The position numbers were made by a program, and so were the translations under genes. Below are positions 44,235-55,951 of a stretch of 64,000 nt of DNA, piece by piece (the stretch's first letter is position 1; every line of letters begins with the position of its first letter). The notes under the pieces were generated by a model. The model saw nothing but the letters and a program-made list of their open reading frames with translations, was not told the DNA's origin and searched no databases. The stretch comes from Fasciola hepatica. Its lineage: Eukaryota > Platyhelminthes > Trematoda > Plagiorchiida > Fasciolidae. The DNA lies in contig CANUEZ040000164.1 of assembly GCA_948099385.1 (NCBI GenBank), forward strand, positions 1,006,501-1,070,500, read 5' to 3'.

Positions 44235-46870
44235 CTTGAAACCTTTAACATGGACGTGTTGTATCTCAGTGTTAATACTACGCTCCCCTGATACAAGCTC
44301 GGCTTCTCGTTTCACTCTTCGTGTCTCGGGTGATTCGGTGTCTAGTGGTCCTGGTCAGACTGGCGTTAGCATCGCTCTGAGCATGAAACCTGGTGCGTGC
44401 ACTGCTCTATTGGATCCCAGTCAGCAGTCGTCTGTGTGCGGTTCGGTTGGATGGTTCTGTACATTTCAAGAGCCCTAGACTGAATCATCGGTGCCTGTTT
44501 GTCGTTTTTCTAGTATGCCCCAACAGACTAGCTCTCTTGGGGCTAAACACGAATTCTACCGAGTTTCATCTCGTTTGCTCCGTAGCGTGCGCTCTACGAA
44601 CATCCTAATTGGCTGTTGCTGGTGATTTCAGTGCCTGAGTTGAAAGTCTAGACGAGACGAACAGAAATATAGGAGGCCGATTTTGCATTTCAGCTGATCG
44701 AACTGATAACGGTGATTGACTCATTCAGCTGTATTCCGACCATGGGCTATTCCTAGCGAGTACAAATTTCTCGCACAAAAGCGACACCAACTAACCTGGT
44801 GTTCTCCTGCGCCTTCACAACCTTAGATTCAGATCGATTATATTGCTGCCGGTTACCGCTGGCGCTGATCAATTCAAGGCTGTCGATCATTTTGGTCCAC
44901 GTCTGTAGGTACTGATCACACTCTTGTCCGCGAGCGCTTCAGCTTGCGCCTTGTTGGTGGCCGAAACAACGCAAAAGCGAACTTTTCACCGCAGCTGTTA
45001 CTCAACGATAACCAACGATCTGCTTTCCGAACAGAATAATCCACCAGCCAAAGGCCCAGGATCCAGAAGAGTGATGGATGGAGATCAGACAGGCTCTGCG
45101 TGCGGCTGCTGATGCTACCCAAGCTCCAACAACTAGATACACACAAATTAATGGATAGCTGCATCCTCAGTTGCACTGTTAGATGTGCGCAAAACGACTC
45201 CTCCGGATCCAGATACGATGAGGCACGAAGGTGCCTTAAACGCCACCTGATTTGGAGCCCGAAAAATGACTGTGAGCAGTGGTGGATTGCGAAGTGTAGG
45301 GAGATGAAAAAAGCTGCAGCAATTAGCGACAGCCACAATCTTTTCCGTCCGATTAGACAAACCGATCCACGTAAACCAGGCGTTAGCGAATTGATGGAAG
45401 AGGCGAACGGCTCACTGATTCAAGCTCAGGAACGTCGTCTAATTCACTGGACGGAGCATTTCGAGAAGCAGTTTAATTGGCCTTTATCCTCTTCAGATTT
45501 GCTCACTGGCGCGATGGGTACATCTCTTGTTGTAGATACCAATCCTCCGTCAGAAACAGAGGTTCTTCACGAGATAAGCTATCCTAAACGACATAAGGCT
45601 GCCGGACCGGATGGGTTGCCTCCGTTTATTTTCAATGACGGTGGTCCAGCACTTTTACTGGAGTTGACGAATTTCCTCGGTTTGATATGGGAGAAGGAAC
45701 AAGTTCCAAAGAGTTGGCGTGAATCGGTGATCGTACCGATTTATAAGAAGAGCGACAGATCCTCTTGTGAAAACCACAGGGGAATAAGTTTGGTTAGCAT
45801 CGCATTCAAACTGCTCACTGGTATCATTCTCCACCGCTCATCTAACGGTCGCGAAAAATGCTCGCGCGAGAGTCAAGCTGGGTTTAGGCCTGGTCGAGGT
45901 TGTGTTGATCACATCTTCACCCTTCGACAAATTTTAGAACATAGACACACCTTCCGTAGGCCCAGTATCTTGGTTTTTCTTGATCGTAAAACGGCTTTCG
46001 ACTCAGTCGACCGCACAGTTCTCTGGTGCTGCCTCTTACTGAAGAGTGTACCATAGAAATTCGTTTTCATCCTAAAATCCCTTTACAATAATAGCCGAAG
46101 GTTAGTTCGGGCTTACGGTGATCTTTCACCCGAGTTCACCGCAAGAAGTGGTGTACGTCAGGGTTGCCCTCTTTCTTCTTTTCTCTTTAACTTTGTGATT
46201 GATATCGTCCCAGAGATCACACTTGAGTCAGTTGAGGATAGCGGCATTGAACTTTTCCCCGGTGGAAAAGTATTAGACCTTGAGTATGCGGACGACATAG
46301 TTCTTCTAAGTGAAGAACCAGGTAAGTTGCGAGCTTTTCTAGACAGCTTGGCGGAGTGCGTGACAATAATCGGTATGCGTTTTGCACGTTCACAGCGCAA
46401 GATGCTGTTGCAGGACTGGGTTGGTTCAACCTCAAACCTTTCATTGTCTAGGGGACTATAAACGTGCCAGACAAGTTCTGTTATCTGGAGAGCTGCATCT
46501 CACTGGGAGGTCGAATATCGGATGAAGTGTCTCTGCGTATACAGAAGGCTCGTTTGGCATTTGCCAGCCTGAGTCATCTGTGGCGTCGACGTGACATCCG
46601 TTTATCTATCAAGGGTCGAGTGTACGCTACAGCACTGAGTTCCGTGTTTCTGTATGATTAGGAGACATGGCCACTGCGGATGGAGTAAATACGAAGATTG
46701 TCGTATTTGAACACTGATGTCTTCGTAGTATTGCTCGAATCTGGTGGAAGTCACTACAACTAGTCGCAGTCTTGATGGTTTCCGTGATTTCGGTCCAGTG
46801 GTTGTTGCGGTCGCTTCTGGCCGAACGGATGACTTTTCATCGGATGTCATGGAAGTCTGTGACCACTTAG
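44235..46870 (+). pseudogene. Older RTE-like element: decayed endonuclease and reverse transcriptase
   Basis: Begins just after the tail of the full-length copy. The endonuclease is reduced to scraps (about 44390-44900). RT at 45100-46056 is more readable: KAAGPDGLPPFIFND, VIVPIYKKSDRSSCENHRG, SQAGFRPGRGCVDHIFTLRQI and motif A VFLDRKTAFDSVDR. Then, after a stop, SGVRQGCPLSSFLFNFVIDIV (about 46150), LEYADDIVLL (about 46290) and YLESCISLGGRISDEVSL (46464-46661). It ends near SVFLYD. Diverged from both A and B types; stops are frequent. Confidence 0.82.
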
Positions 46871-47309
46871 GCGGGCATCTCTAGTCTGGAGAGTCGCCCC
46901 TGAGATTCAGTCTTTCTGTCCTCTCCGCATGAAGCCCAGTTCATCCGAAGCGGATCGTTGGACCCGATGTCATGTAAATTTCACTGATTTTCCACCTGTA
47001 CTTCACCTACGAACGTCGTGGGTAGATGGGAGGCAATAGCGTCTGAGATCGCTTGGGGCTTTCTCGGTGATCCTAACGTTGCTGTGGTGATCCGTTGGGA
47101 GTACAGTTTTTACAGCGATTGGCTAGATAGGTCTTGAAGCGTGCACGGACGAGGGTGCGGTCGGTGCCATTCTTTTTACCATTCTCCGCGCCGTGGTAGC
47201 ACCGGCAGTCTTCAATCGGAGATGACCAGCGTGACCGTATAAGAATGCGGTCAGTTTGGCGCGCTGTATGGCCGTCATTAGAGTACCACGTTAATAAATG
47301 TTTTCTGAA
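46871..47309. other. Unrecognised non-coding stretch
   Basis: Probably the decayed C-terminal and 3' region of the preceding RTE copy (a CW/PRSE-like patch near 46900), then unknown sequence. No gene called. Confidence 0.3.
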
Positions 47310-47815
47310 ATGTTAGAAGGGAGCCTTGTTGACGGTTAGGCTGTTGAAGCCTGTAAAGTTGACGGGGCGTTCACCAATGCTGCACTGCTGTCCGAGACTA
47401 TATTTCCCCAAAATGTGTCTATTTGCTTGAGTGAAAACACCATTGCGGACGTTCCAGTCCCCCGCAACCAGGAGGACACGACATTTTGGGAGCCGGTCAT
47501 CACCTCTTGTAGCCTGTCGTAGAAATCGTCCTTTGCCGCTTCTTCGGCTGCAACTGTTGGAGCATAGGCCACAACAACCGATACGTTCAAGGATTATGCG
47601 TGAAAATGAGCTAAGGCGATCCGAGGGGATATTGGGTTCCATGAAAGCTGTGTTTTGTTAGCCTCATTGCTGACAGCTACCGCGACGCCGTAGAGATCAG
47701 AACTGCCCGTAGGTCCGTTGTGATAAAGGTGGTGGCTGTCGTCTACTCCGGGAGTCTTTACACACCGGGTGCCAGAGTTCGGCAGCCGTACTTCGGAGGG
47801 ACATGCGGCGCGATC
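47310..47815 (-). pseudogene. Non-LTR endonuclease fragment
   Basis: Minus-strand frames give VSVVVAYAPTVAAEEAAKDDFYDRLQ and VLLVAGDWNVRNGVF (D and N of the endonuclease), with LGKYSLGQQCSIGERP after it. The 5' side (47740-47815) matches 36020-36120. It is fused at about 47815 to Gypsy RT sequence. Confidence 0.7.
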
Positions 47816-49310
47816 TTCACATTGTCTATACGTGGTGGTGGATACGCATCTAGCTGCGTAAAACGGTTGATTGTTTGATCATAATCAGTGACCATTATCA
47901 TATGGTTTGCCTTTTTAGCAACCAAGTTTGGGATCCACTGAGAGCTCGATGGTTGGATTTTGCCATCGTTCAAGTGGCATTGTGCCTCTTCAATGAAATG
48001 CTCGTCCTCGGATGAGTGTCTACGGGATTTGGTGGCAACAGGCTTAGTCAGGAGACAGATGGGCGAACAGGGGGAGACTGGGTTTTAGTGACACAGTAAA
48101 AAAGTGTCGCATGTTCCCTCAAATGGTATTTCGAATTTTCGTGTAACCCGAGGAAATCATGACCAAAAAGAGCGTCAGCGCATAGATTCTGCAAAACTGA
48201 CAGTTTAACGTTTTCGTAGACTACATCTTGATAGCGAATTGTTACACTGCAGTAACCAGAGATGACAGAACAATAACGTCGTCGCCAGTGATTTTCGAGT
48301 CACAAGGATAACTTGATCAATCAAACGAATCGACGACCTTTTGAGATATATAGCTATCGGAGATATCCGTATCAATCAGAGCTTGGAGTTCGACATTATT
48401 TACACCAATTTTGGTTGTTGCGTGGGGCTTACAAGCTGGGGTGGCCGCTGTTACGACAGATGATAACATGGATGTAGGGATAGAAGTAACAGAGGAAGGG
48501 GCCGTTTTCGATTTACACGCGTTCAAAATGATCTGTTTTTCTACAAGCCTTGCTGGAGTGCCGGGAGTAACCACAGAAATAAATTTGGCTTTAGACAAAA
48601 CCGATGTGATCTGTCCGAGTTCAGTTGTTGGGATACGTGCATATTGTGCATCGGGGGTGGGGTCAGAGGGGCTGTGGATGCACAGGGGACGTTTTCAATA
48701 TCGTAAGACTGTGACTGTTTTTGAACTGCCACCAGTAATCTGGCCATATCGTGGGCATCCCTAAATGTCAAGGTTGGTTGTTCCAACATTCTTGTTCGAC
48801 TGCTATTAGACCGCAATCCAGTGACCAATGAATCCCTGACAAAGAGCGTAAGTCGCAATCCTTCGACTGACCAATGTTTTGCCTGCAATCATGTTTACAT
48901 ATAGCGCGTAGATACCGGGCAAAGATGACGTTTTTTGGTGCACTTACAAAGACCGTTGGACTGAAATAGCACTTTCAAAGGTTTCGTACCAAAATATTTT
49001 TCGTAAACTGACGGCGAAAGAAAGTTGATACGCATCGTAAGGTTGTCCGATTCATCTGATTGCACTGGTTCCAAAAAGCACTGAAAGTACGGAGCCAGTG
49101 AGTCCGCTGCTTAGGAGCGTCCAGAGTATCGAATTTGCCTGGTCGTAGGAAACAATTCTTTGTTTGATTTGTCGACTAAATTGACACGTACAGTTCGCAG
49201 CAGATGAGATTCGGCGATAGGAACGTTACGTTTTGCTTGTCTAATAATGGAGGTAAATGATCTGAAATAGAAATCGCTATAGTGTAAGATACGTAAACCA
49301 AACAAGGAAA
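47816..49310 (-). pseudogene. Gypsy fragment: gag, protease, start of reverse transcriptase
   Basis: From the right: gag at 48541-48888 (LTLFVRDSLVTGLRSN, then DAHDMARLLVAVQKQS), protease at 48317-48598 (VNNVELQALIDTDISDSYIS, where D-T-G reads D-T-D), and RT start at 47758-47973 (IVTDYDQTINRFTQLDAYPPPRIDN). RT is cut at that point. Same family style as the pieces at 18697-22632 and 32590-34620. No LTR identified; 49311-49546 is unrecognised. Confidence 0.75.
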
Positions 49311-49546
49311 ATTACACGACTTGCGTGCCTAATGAAACAATGAACTTCTGTCAGTCGACACATCAACCTGTGTTCTCATTCAAGCCAGTGAGTGGTCTAG
49401 CTTCGACTGTTACGCTTGCACTGCTGATCAGATATTGTGATCCAACGGACACTCGTTGTGCTTGTACGTGTCTAGGTGGCACTTGGTCGTCTAACGTCTG
49501 ATTCATAAAAATATTCAAATATTTTTGTCAAAATCAACGGTATATT

Positions 49547-49828
49547 TGTTTGTTTTCGGAAAATCCACTTGCATTCTTCACATTGAAAAGTCGGACGCCG
49601 CGAGCCGGAGTCGAACCGGCGACCCTCCACATACCGGGCAGATGCTCTACCAGCTGAGCTATCGCAGTCCAAACAGCCCGTTGTGAATAACGCTAGTGAA
49701 TGATCGATAGTGCGCAAACCACTATTCCAATGATACACAGTATCCATCCTGGTTTTAATCATTGGGCTAGCCTCGTCGGTCACTTCCCAATGAGACGAAC
49801 AGTACACAGATGAACGTGATCCATCGGA
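49547..49828. repeat. Left arm of a tRNA-bearing palindrome
   Basis: 282 bp, complementary to 49864-50145 in register (paired coordinates sum to 99692) with about six mismatches and no indels. The 35-bp centre (49829-49863) is almost all A and T. Confidence 0.93.
49596..49668 (-). tRNA. tRNA-Thr-like gene (GGT), left arm
   Basis: Mirror of 50024-50096. First base is A instead of G on the tRNA strand, which breaks the first acceptor pair. A and B boxes are intact, and AAAA at 49586-49589 gives a TTTT pol III stop just past its 3' end. Confidence 0.72.
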
Positions 49829-49863
49829 CATTGAAATATATAATATAATAAACATAATAACTT

Positions 49864-50145
49864 TCCGATGGATCACATTCATCTGTGTGCTGTTCGTCCC
49901 ATTGGGAAGTGACCGACGAGGCTAGCCCAATGATTAAAACCAGGATGGATACTGTGTATCATTGGAATAGTGGTTTGCGCACTATCGATCATTCACTAGC
50001 GTTATTCACAACGGGCTGTTTGGGCTGCGATAGCTCAGCTGGTAGAGCATCTGCCCGGTATGTGGAGGGTCGCCGGTTCGACTCCGGCTCGCGGCGTCCG
50101 ACTTTTCAATGTGAAGAATGCAAGTGGATTTTCCAAAAACATACG
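49864..50145. repeat. Right arm of the tRNA-bearing palindrome
   Basis: Partner of 49547-49828. Homology ends at about AAACATAC (50138-50145), after which the flanks differ. Confidence 0.93.
50024..50096 (+). tRNA. tRNA-Thr-like gene (GGT), right arm
   Basis: 73 nt folding as a full cloverleaf. Acceptor GCTGCGA/TCGCGGC (7 pairs, one G-T), D arm GCTC/GAGC, anticodon stem TCTGC/GTGGA (two G-T pairs), T arm GCCGG-TTCGACT-CCGGC. The A box TAGCTCAGCTGG and B box GGTTCGACTCC match consensus, and TTTT at 50103-50106 is a close pol III terminator. The loop CCGGTAT puts GGT at 34-36, which reads Thr ACC, but position 33 is C, not the near-universal U. Metazoan nuclear genomes normally read ACC with an AGT tRNA, so this is either an unusual gene or a tRNA-derived repeat. 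Confidence 0.75.
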
Positions 50146-51135
50146 ATTCAGGCTCCTCGTGCCAACGATACATTCTCTTAGTATATTTGTTTCTTTCTGA
50201 GCGATAAAATGGCTTGTTTTATCAGTTGCTCATATGCAGCAGGTCTACGGTAGGCACATTACAGAAGAAAATTGACTTTCTTTTCGGCTTTTATAGCATA
50301 GATTGGAAGTTCAAATGCTGTCTCTGATTCTTCAACACCAGTTTGTGTTTGCAGTTGGTCTCCAGGCCGTCTTTGTCATTCTGAATGGGATGAATAAGGA
50401 GACATGTTTTGTTAGCCTTCTTTTTGGATGTAGTTGAATATATATGAATTACTTTCTGGTAGGGTTGGAGCAAAAATTACACCCCATAATCTCTGAGGTT
50501 GGCGTTTAGATCGCCAGCGTTTCATCAGCTATCGCAGTGACATCGGTGCGTCGTTTGATATTTCTTCGAATAGGTTTTCCCGTGTGTTCTAGATGTGAGG
50601 GTGAGATGAAAAATTAACAATCTCAACCTTGAAATTAAGGTTGGGAAATTGCAGGCAACATCGGTATCATGGATGACTGAGATCAATAAAAGCTAAGCAC
50701 ACGTCCGCTATACACAATGACACAGCATGGTTACTAAGTGAAACGGAATTGTCCATGAAGTGTCTAGCTTACAATGCGGCAGTTTCTGTACAGTTCAGAA
50801 ATGTGTTCGTTACGGACAAATGACACTCGCGAACCGCCGGTGTGTGTGCATGAATGTACTGGCTGAAGTTAGACGTTACTGTAAACTACGCTTGAATTTT
50901 GAGAACAAGTACCGAATTTAAACATACTAAGTCCGTTTTGATTTGTGTTGGGCGTATTCACCGTATACACTGTTCTCCCATGTAGGCAGGTGGGTTGGGA
51001 TGTCGATTAATGATATGATAAAACTGGACGGAAATCCCAACCAATGAACTTGGCCGAGTAGGGCATGTGTTGGCCTTCTGAATTGGAATCCGCGAGATTC
51101 GCTCACCGGGTAGTTGTAGACATCAGGTGACATGG
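50146..51135. other. Unrecognised non-coding stretch
   Basis: No domain or known repeat found. It ends at the (GAT)n tail of the inverted RTE copy. Confidence 0.35.
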
Positions 51136-51195
51136 TCATCATCATCATCGTACAGCGTTAAACAGTAGGGCAAGCCCCACTGACCACTGCCTTTC

Positions 51196-51738
51196 TCACC
51201 ATGTTGCACGCTGAATTAGAAAGTATGAATATACAAGATGGACAGGGAATGGACCTACATGGGTGGGAATAGGAAAGAATGCCCTAGTAGCCAACACACG
51301 GAATACACAGTCTAACTGTACAAACGCACATTGATCAATCATTTTGATTCGATAGAACGTGACAACACGATCGCCACTGTTCGCAGCCATATCCTTCAGT
51401 GTCTCCAGCCAACTGGTAGACGGATCATTTGGATCCCAACCACGAAGACGTGAAGCACCTACTTTTCCTAAGTCTACTGTACATTTCTTCATTCCTCGTT
51501 GCCACGTCATCTGTTGACCTCCATGTGGTTTCTTCCACTCCCTAAGAGGAACAGAGAATAGGATACGGTATGGTAGACGTGTGCTTGCCATACGTAACAC
51601 ATGCCCCAACCAACGAAGTCTACTAAGTTGGATACGCTGTGTCAGAACGTTCTCTGAATTAGTACCCAATACTCGATTTCTGAGCTCATCGTTGCTTACT
51701 CGACTAATCCACCCGATCTTAGCGATACTACGTACACA
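51196..51738 (-). pseudogene. A-type RTE C-terminal domain, inverted copy
   Basis: Same protein sequence as 43626-44168, in frame with the RT ORF beyond its TGA. Confidence 0.84.
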
Positions 51739-53379
51739 TCAGTGGTCGAAAACCTCAAGACGACGAATATCTTCAGCACGCAGACTCCAAGTTTCGCAAC
51801 CATACAACAAAACTGAACGCACTGCGGCACGGTATACACGACCTTTCCACTTCAGTGAAATATCAGATCGATGCCACAAGTGCTTCAGTCCAGTGTACGC
51901 CGCTCGAGCTTTGGATATACGCGCGCTCACCTCTACTACTGTGCTCCCATCCGTCGTCACGCTGCTGCCGAGGTAGGTGAAGTGGTCGACAACTGACAGC
52001 ACCTCCCCATTGAGCATCAAGCTCGGAATCGTTGACGTCCAGTCTTGCAACATCACTTTACACTTTGATGGTGCAGAACACATGCCGGGTGAAGCTACAG
52101 CATTTGCGAGTCCATCTAGTGTACGCTGCGCATGTTTCGTGGATTTGAAGAAACAGACAACGTCGTCTGCGTAATCTAGGTCACATATCTTTCTACTATT
52201 TCCTAGTTCGACGCCTACATCCTGAAGATTTTGCAGCGCACTGTCCATTATTTCGTCCATGACGAAGTTGAACAGGAATGGAGACAAAGGGCATCCTTGT
52301 CGAACACCACTGGTCGTTTCGAACCGACCGGACAGTTCACCGTAAACCCTTATGCGGCCAGAAGTATGAGAATACAATGATCTCAGTAGGTTCACGAACT
52401 TCTGGGGCATATCTTTTCGATGAAGAACACTGAAAAGCGATGTTCGATCAACTGAATCGAAGGCGCCTTTCATGTCTAAGAAAATCATAATTGTCGGTCG
52501 ACGGTGCGTGTGACGCGTTTCAAGTAGTCGACGAAGAGTAAAAATCTGGTCAATGCATCTTCGACCTGGGAAGAATCCAGCCTGCTGTTCGCGGGCATTC
52601 CTCTCGCGAGCCGGTGTAAGACGACGCAGCAAAATCGAGGCTAATACTTTGGTGACTATCGGAATTAAGCTAATCCCACAATGGTTACTGCAGTCATTAA
52701 ATATTCCCTTCTTGAAGATGGGTACAATCAATGACTCGCTCCATACTAACGGAATACGCTCCTCGTTCCAAATGTCACAGAGCAAGGCGGTAAGTGATTT
52801 TATAAAAACATTCTCACCCAGTTTGAAAAGAACTGGAGGAAGCTCGTCGGGACCTGCCGCTTTACCACGCTTTAGTAATCGTATGCATGACTCCACTTCC
52901 ACTTCTGATTGGGGCTCAAGTGATACTCCCCAAGGACTCGCAGTTGTTGATACAGGAGTAACTACACCAGCGTGCGGCCAGCTAAACTGCTCCTTGAAGT
53001 ATTCGGCCAAACGGTCAAGCCTTTGCTGTTTGTTATGGATGGGTTCTCCACTCCTATCGTAAATCGTTTCACTGACCTGGGTTCGCCGTCCACCGGTGTC
53101 ACGAATAAGTTTGAACAGTCTCTGACTGTTACCTGAAGCAGCTGCTATTTCCATTTCTTCGGCTACCTTGACCCACCAATTTTCGCGATCCTCCCTAAGG
53201 CTTTTCGTAACTTGCCTTTGCATCTTTCTCCGCATCTTATTCGTCTCCTTACGGTTCGAGAGTTGACGCTTTTGCTCCATTATACTCAGCGACTCTTGCG
53301 AGATGGACATCGGATCTAGGATCACACGCAAAACCTGCTGCAACGTGCATCGCCTGTTTGATATGAGCCCAATGCTCAC
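51739..53379 (-). pseudogene. A-type RTE reverse transcriptase ORF, inverted copy
   Basis: 546 codons, identical in translation to 41985-43625. Motif A (FLDMKGAFD) and motif C (YADD) are intact. The first 30 or so residues are again out-of-frame endonuclease sequence. Confidence 0.88.
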
Positions 53380-54529
53380 CTACATTACTGTTCGTCGTAG
53401 ATCCTAGCTCATGTGCTAACTTCTGCTCATAACGGGTGCGCACTTCTGGATCACACAAACGCTGCACGGCTAATCGGATTTGCGGTTTGCGACGATGACC
53501 ATGGAGATGAAGAGATAATCGCATTAAAACTAAAGCATGGTCCGACTCTACGTACGTGGACCAGTAAGATCTACAGTTCTGAACAGAACTGCGCCACCGG
53601 TAGCTTACGGCGATATGGTCAATTTGACTAAAAGTACCTGTAGAGTTAGAGCGCCGTGTCGCTGTGCGACGCGAGCTGTGTCGGAAATTGGTGCTAGACA
53701 AGAACAATCGATTGTCTGCACAAAATTGGAGAAGCCTAACCCCGTTATCTGTACGCTCAGCAGGTAAAGCACAACGCCCACCTAAACAGGCTTCTGACAC
53801 ACTAAGTTTGCCAACTTGTGCATTGAAGTCACCAGCTAGCACTACAATGTCGGAACCTTTACTGCTGCGAACGAGAGTGGCGAGGGCATCATAGAGCTCA
53901 TCTTTCTGCAGGTCTGAGCTACAGTCCGTTGGAGCGTACGCCGAGATCACAAACAACTTGCGTTTAACAAAACTATCCTTTCGAACGCCGACTGACCCTT
54001 GGAGTCTCACAGCACATAAACGACTGTTAACAGGAATCCAGTCTAAAAGGACAGCCTCAGCCTTGTCAGTCAAGACAGTTCCTACACCACGTTGACCCAC
54101 AGCTCTAGCTGCTTCGTCTCCTGAGGTGCGCAGAATATACCTCGATGAGATACCAGGAGCAGTTAGTTGAATTACACTGCTCGAATCCTGGATACGCGTT
54201 TCACTTAAGCAGCAGACATCAATCTTCAGAGAATTTATTGTGAGGGCTAGGCACGCCTGCTGACCGACCTGCATGAGTGTACGCACGTTGAAGGAGCCGA
54301 GATTAAGAGGCTGACGGGGTTTGAGAAAATGTGTTACCAGGCAGAGGATTACTACCGACACTATTTGACAGTGAACCGTTGCGAGTATTGACCGTGTTAT
54401 CAGTGGGAGCATTATGGGTCGATAGATGGGGCAAACAGGGATGGTTAGGAACAGAAGACAAAGGTTGAATAAGAGAGAGGGAACTCTGAGCAGTAGCACA
54501 CTTATCACTACCCACCCCGCTCGATGCAA
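53249..54529 (-). pseudogene. A-type RTE endonuclease ORF, inverted copy
   Basis: 426 codons. It differs from 40835-42115 at a few residues: H for Y at position 2, V for I at about 60, and DVCCLSETR for DVYCVSETR around the catalytic E, which itself is kept. The frame ends at the shared 14-bp deletion. Confidence 0.86.
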
Positions 54530-54954
54530 TGGGCAGCGCGGTCCTGATTAGCCTGCGCGACGACCGATGCAGTATGGAATTCTTTGTATTCGTGCAGTTC
54601 ATGGGAGATGTTGGACGGGTACTGCTAGGGTGTCCAGCCACAAAGCAGGAGAACGATTAGGGCCCTCATCCAAAGCCTTTAGTTCTAACAAGAACCTATC
54701 CGCAAGGCAGCGGGATGGCTTAGTGGAAGCCCATTTGCTTGGATCAATTATTCTTCCACTGATTTTGCCGATTGAGTTGCCAGCTCAAATCAACCCCCAA
54801 CCTGGAGGACCAGGAGACTGGACTTTGTCTGACCTCTACCCATTGACCTGTCAGGTATGATTGCATCTCCGGCTTAAGGAAGCTATCCTGTATAGCTCTT
54901 TGGGTCATAGAGGCGCGCAAACCATCACACCACGTCAAGGTGCAGTCTCGTCGT

Positions 54955-55951
54955 GATGGTTAGGTGTCGTGGTCAGTGGCGTAGTTGCGTTCGAACTTTA
55001 TGTTCGTTTGCATAATTCTCAGTTATAGTTTTTTTCTACTAGTTTTCTATTTTTCCTTGTATTTGTTTGGCTCTCGACTAGACGATACTGTTAGCCGTCA
55101 ACCGAAACGAGGGCACAGAATTACCAGCCTAATCATTGAATGAGATAAATGGACTAAACATCTGCTGAAGTCCACCGTAAAATACTCACTACTATACAAA
55201 GCCAACTTCATCTTTGCTCCGTTTGAGTGAAGTAAGGACGTGAAGATGAACAGGATTGTAGTTGGCTTCCAGCTTGATAGGCTCTCGATCAGCTGATCTA
55301 CAGGGCTAGCTTACAGTGGATAAATGTGAGTCGCTACTTGGACTATGGTGAAATAGGATCGCTATGTGAAGGACCACATTCGATCAGATATCCGCACAAA
55401 AACATGATCGCTATCAGCCCTGCCTAACTGTTCTTGGCGTACTTGTATCCGGTTTGAACAACCACGCCCAATACGGGACAATTGATCAATATCCTCCTCA
55501 TGCATGGATATATGCCTATTGATATTTATTCATGCTCTAATCCTCACATTGTTTGCCGACTGATTGGTTTCGCAACTTATCGATTGACTGTGCTTGGCTT
55601 GAAGTGAATGTACGCTAGCGCATGCATTTAACTCATCTGAGTGACATTACTTAAACTCTTCTGTGTTTGCTTAGCGGCTACAACCGGGTTTCGTGTTTAT
55701 GTCCATAGAAATAAATGGAATGCAATTATTACGTGTTCTACTACTAGCTACGAACACAGAAGTACTTAAACTCACTGGTATGATTTCAAACCTACTCTCA
55801 TGGTGAAAAGTTTCTGATAATAAATTCACGGTGTTCTTTTAGCTTCAGCACATCACTGAAATGAGTTTACTGCAGCCTCGCATGGAGTTCAATCATATCT
55901 TGGGTTTATCCTGGTAACTGGAATAACAAACCCTTTCTTGCCTGTCTGGAC
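54955..55951. other. Non-coding stretch upstream of the host-like exon
   Basis: No transposon domain found. A pyrimidine-rich tract ending in AG (TGTTCTTTTAGCTTCAG, about 55838-55854) could be a splice acceptor for the exon that follows. Confidence 0.35.

Larger units (their letters stand above)
51136..54954 (-). mobile_element. Full-length A-type RTE-like retrotransposon, inverted copy
   Basis: The opposite-strand twin of 40410-44229, with the same 5' start and (GAT)n end. Every paired position sums to 95364, so no indel separates them. I counted about seven substitutions, all in the 5' part (54200-54530). It carries the same 14-bp deletion and the same TGA. Flanks differ from the other copy. 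ACCAT sits next to both ends, a weak candidate for a 5-bp target duplication. Confidence 0.9.

Noticed and set aside
49472..50181. 136- and 98-codon ORFs over the palindrome (with CDSSAGRASARYVEGRRFDSG)
   Set aside because: They are translations of the tRNA genes and arms, not proteins.
40410..54954. A single large segmental duplication explaining the twin RTEs
   Set aside because: Identity stops exactly at the element ends on both sides, which favours separate insertions.
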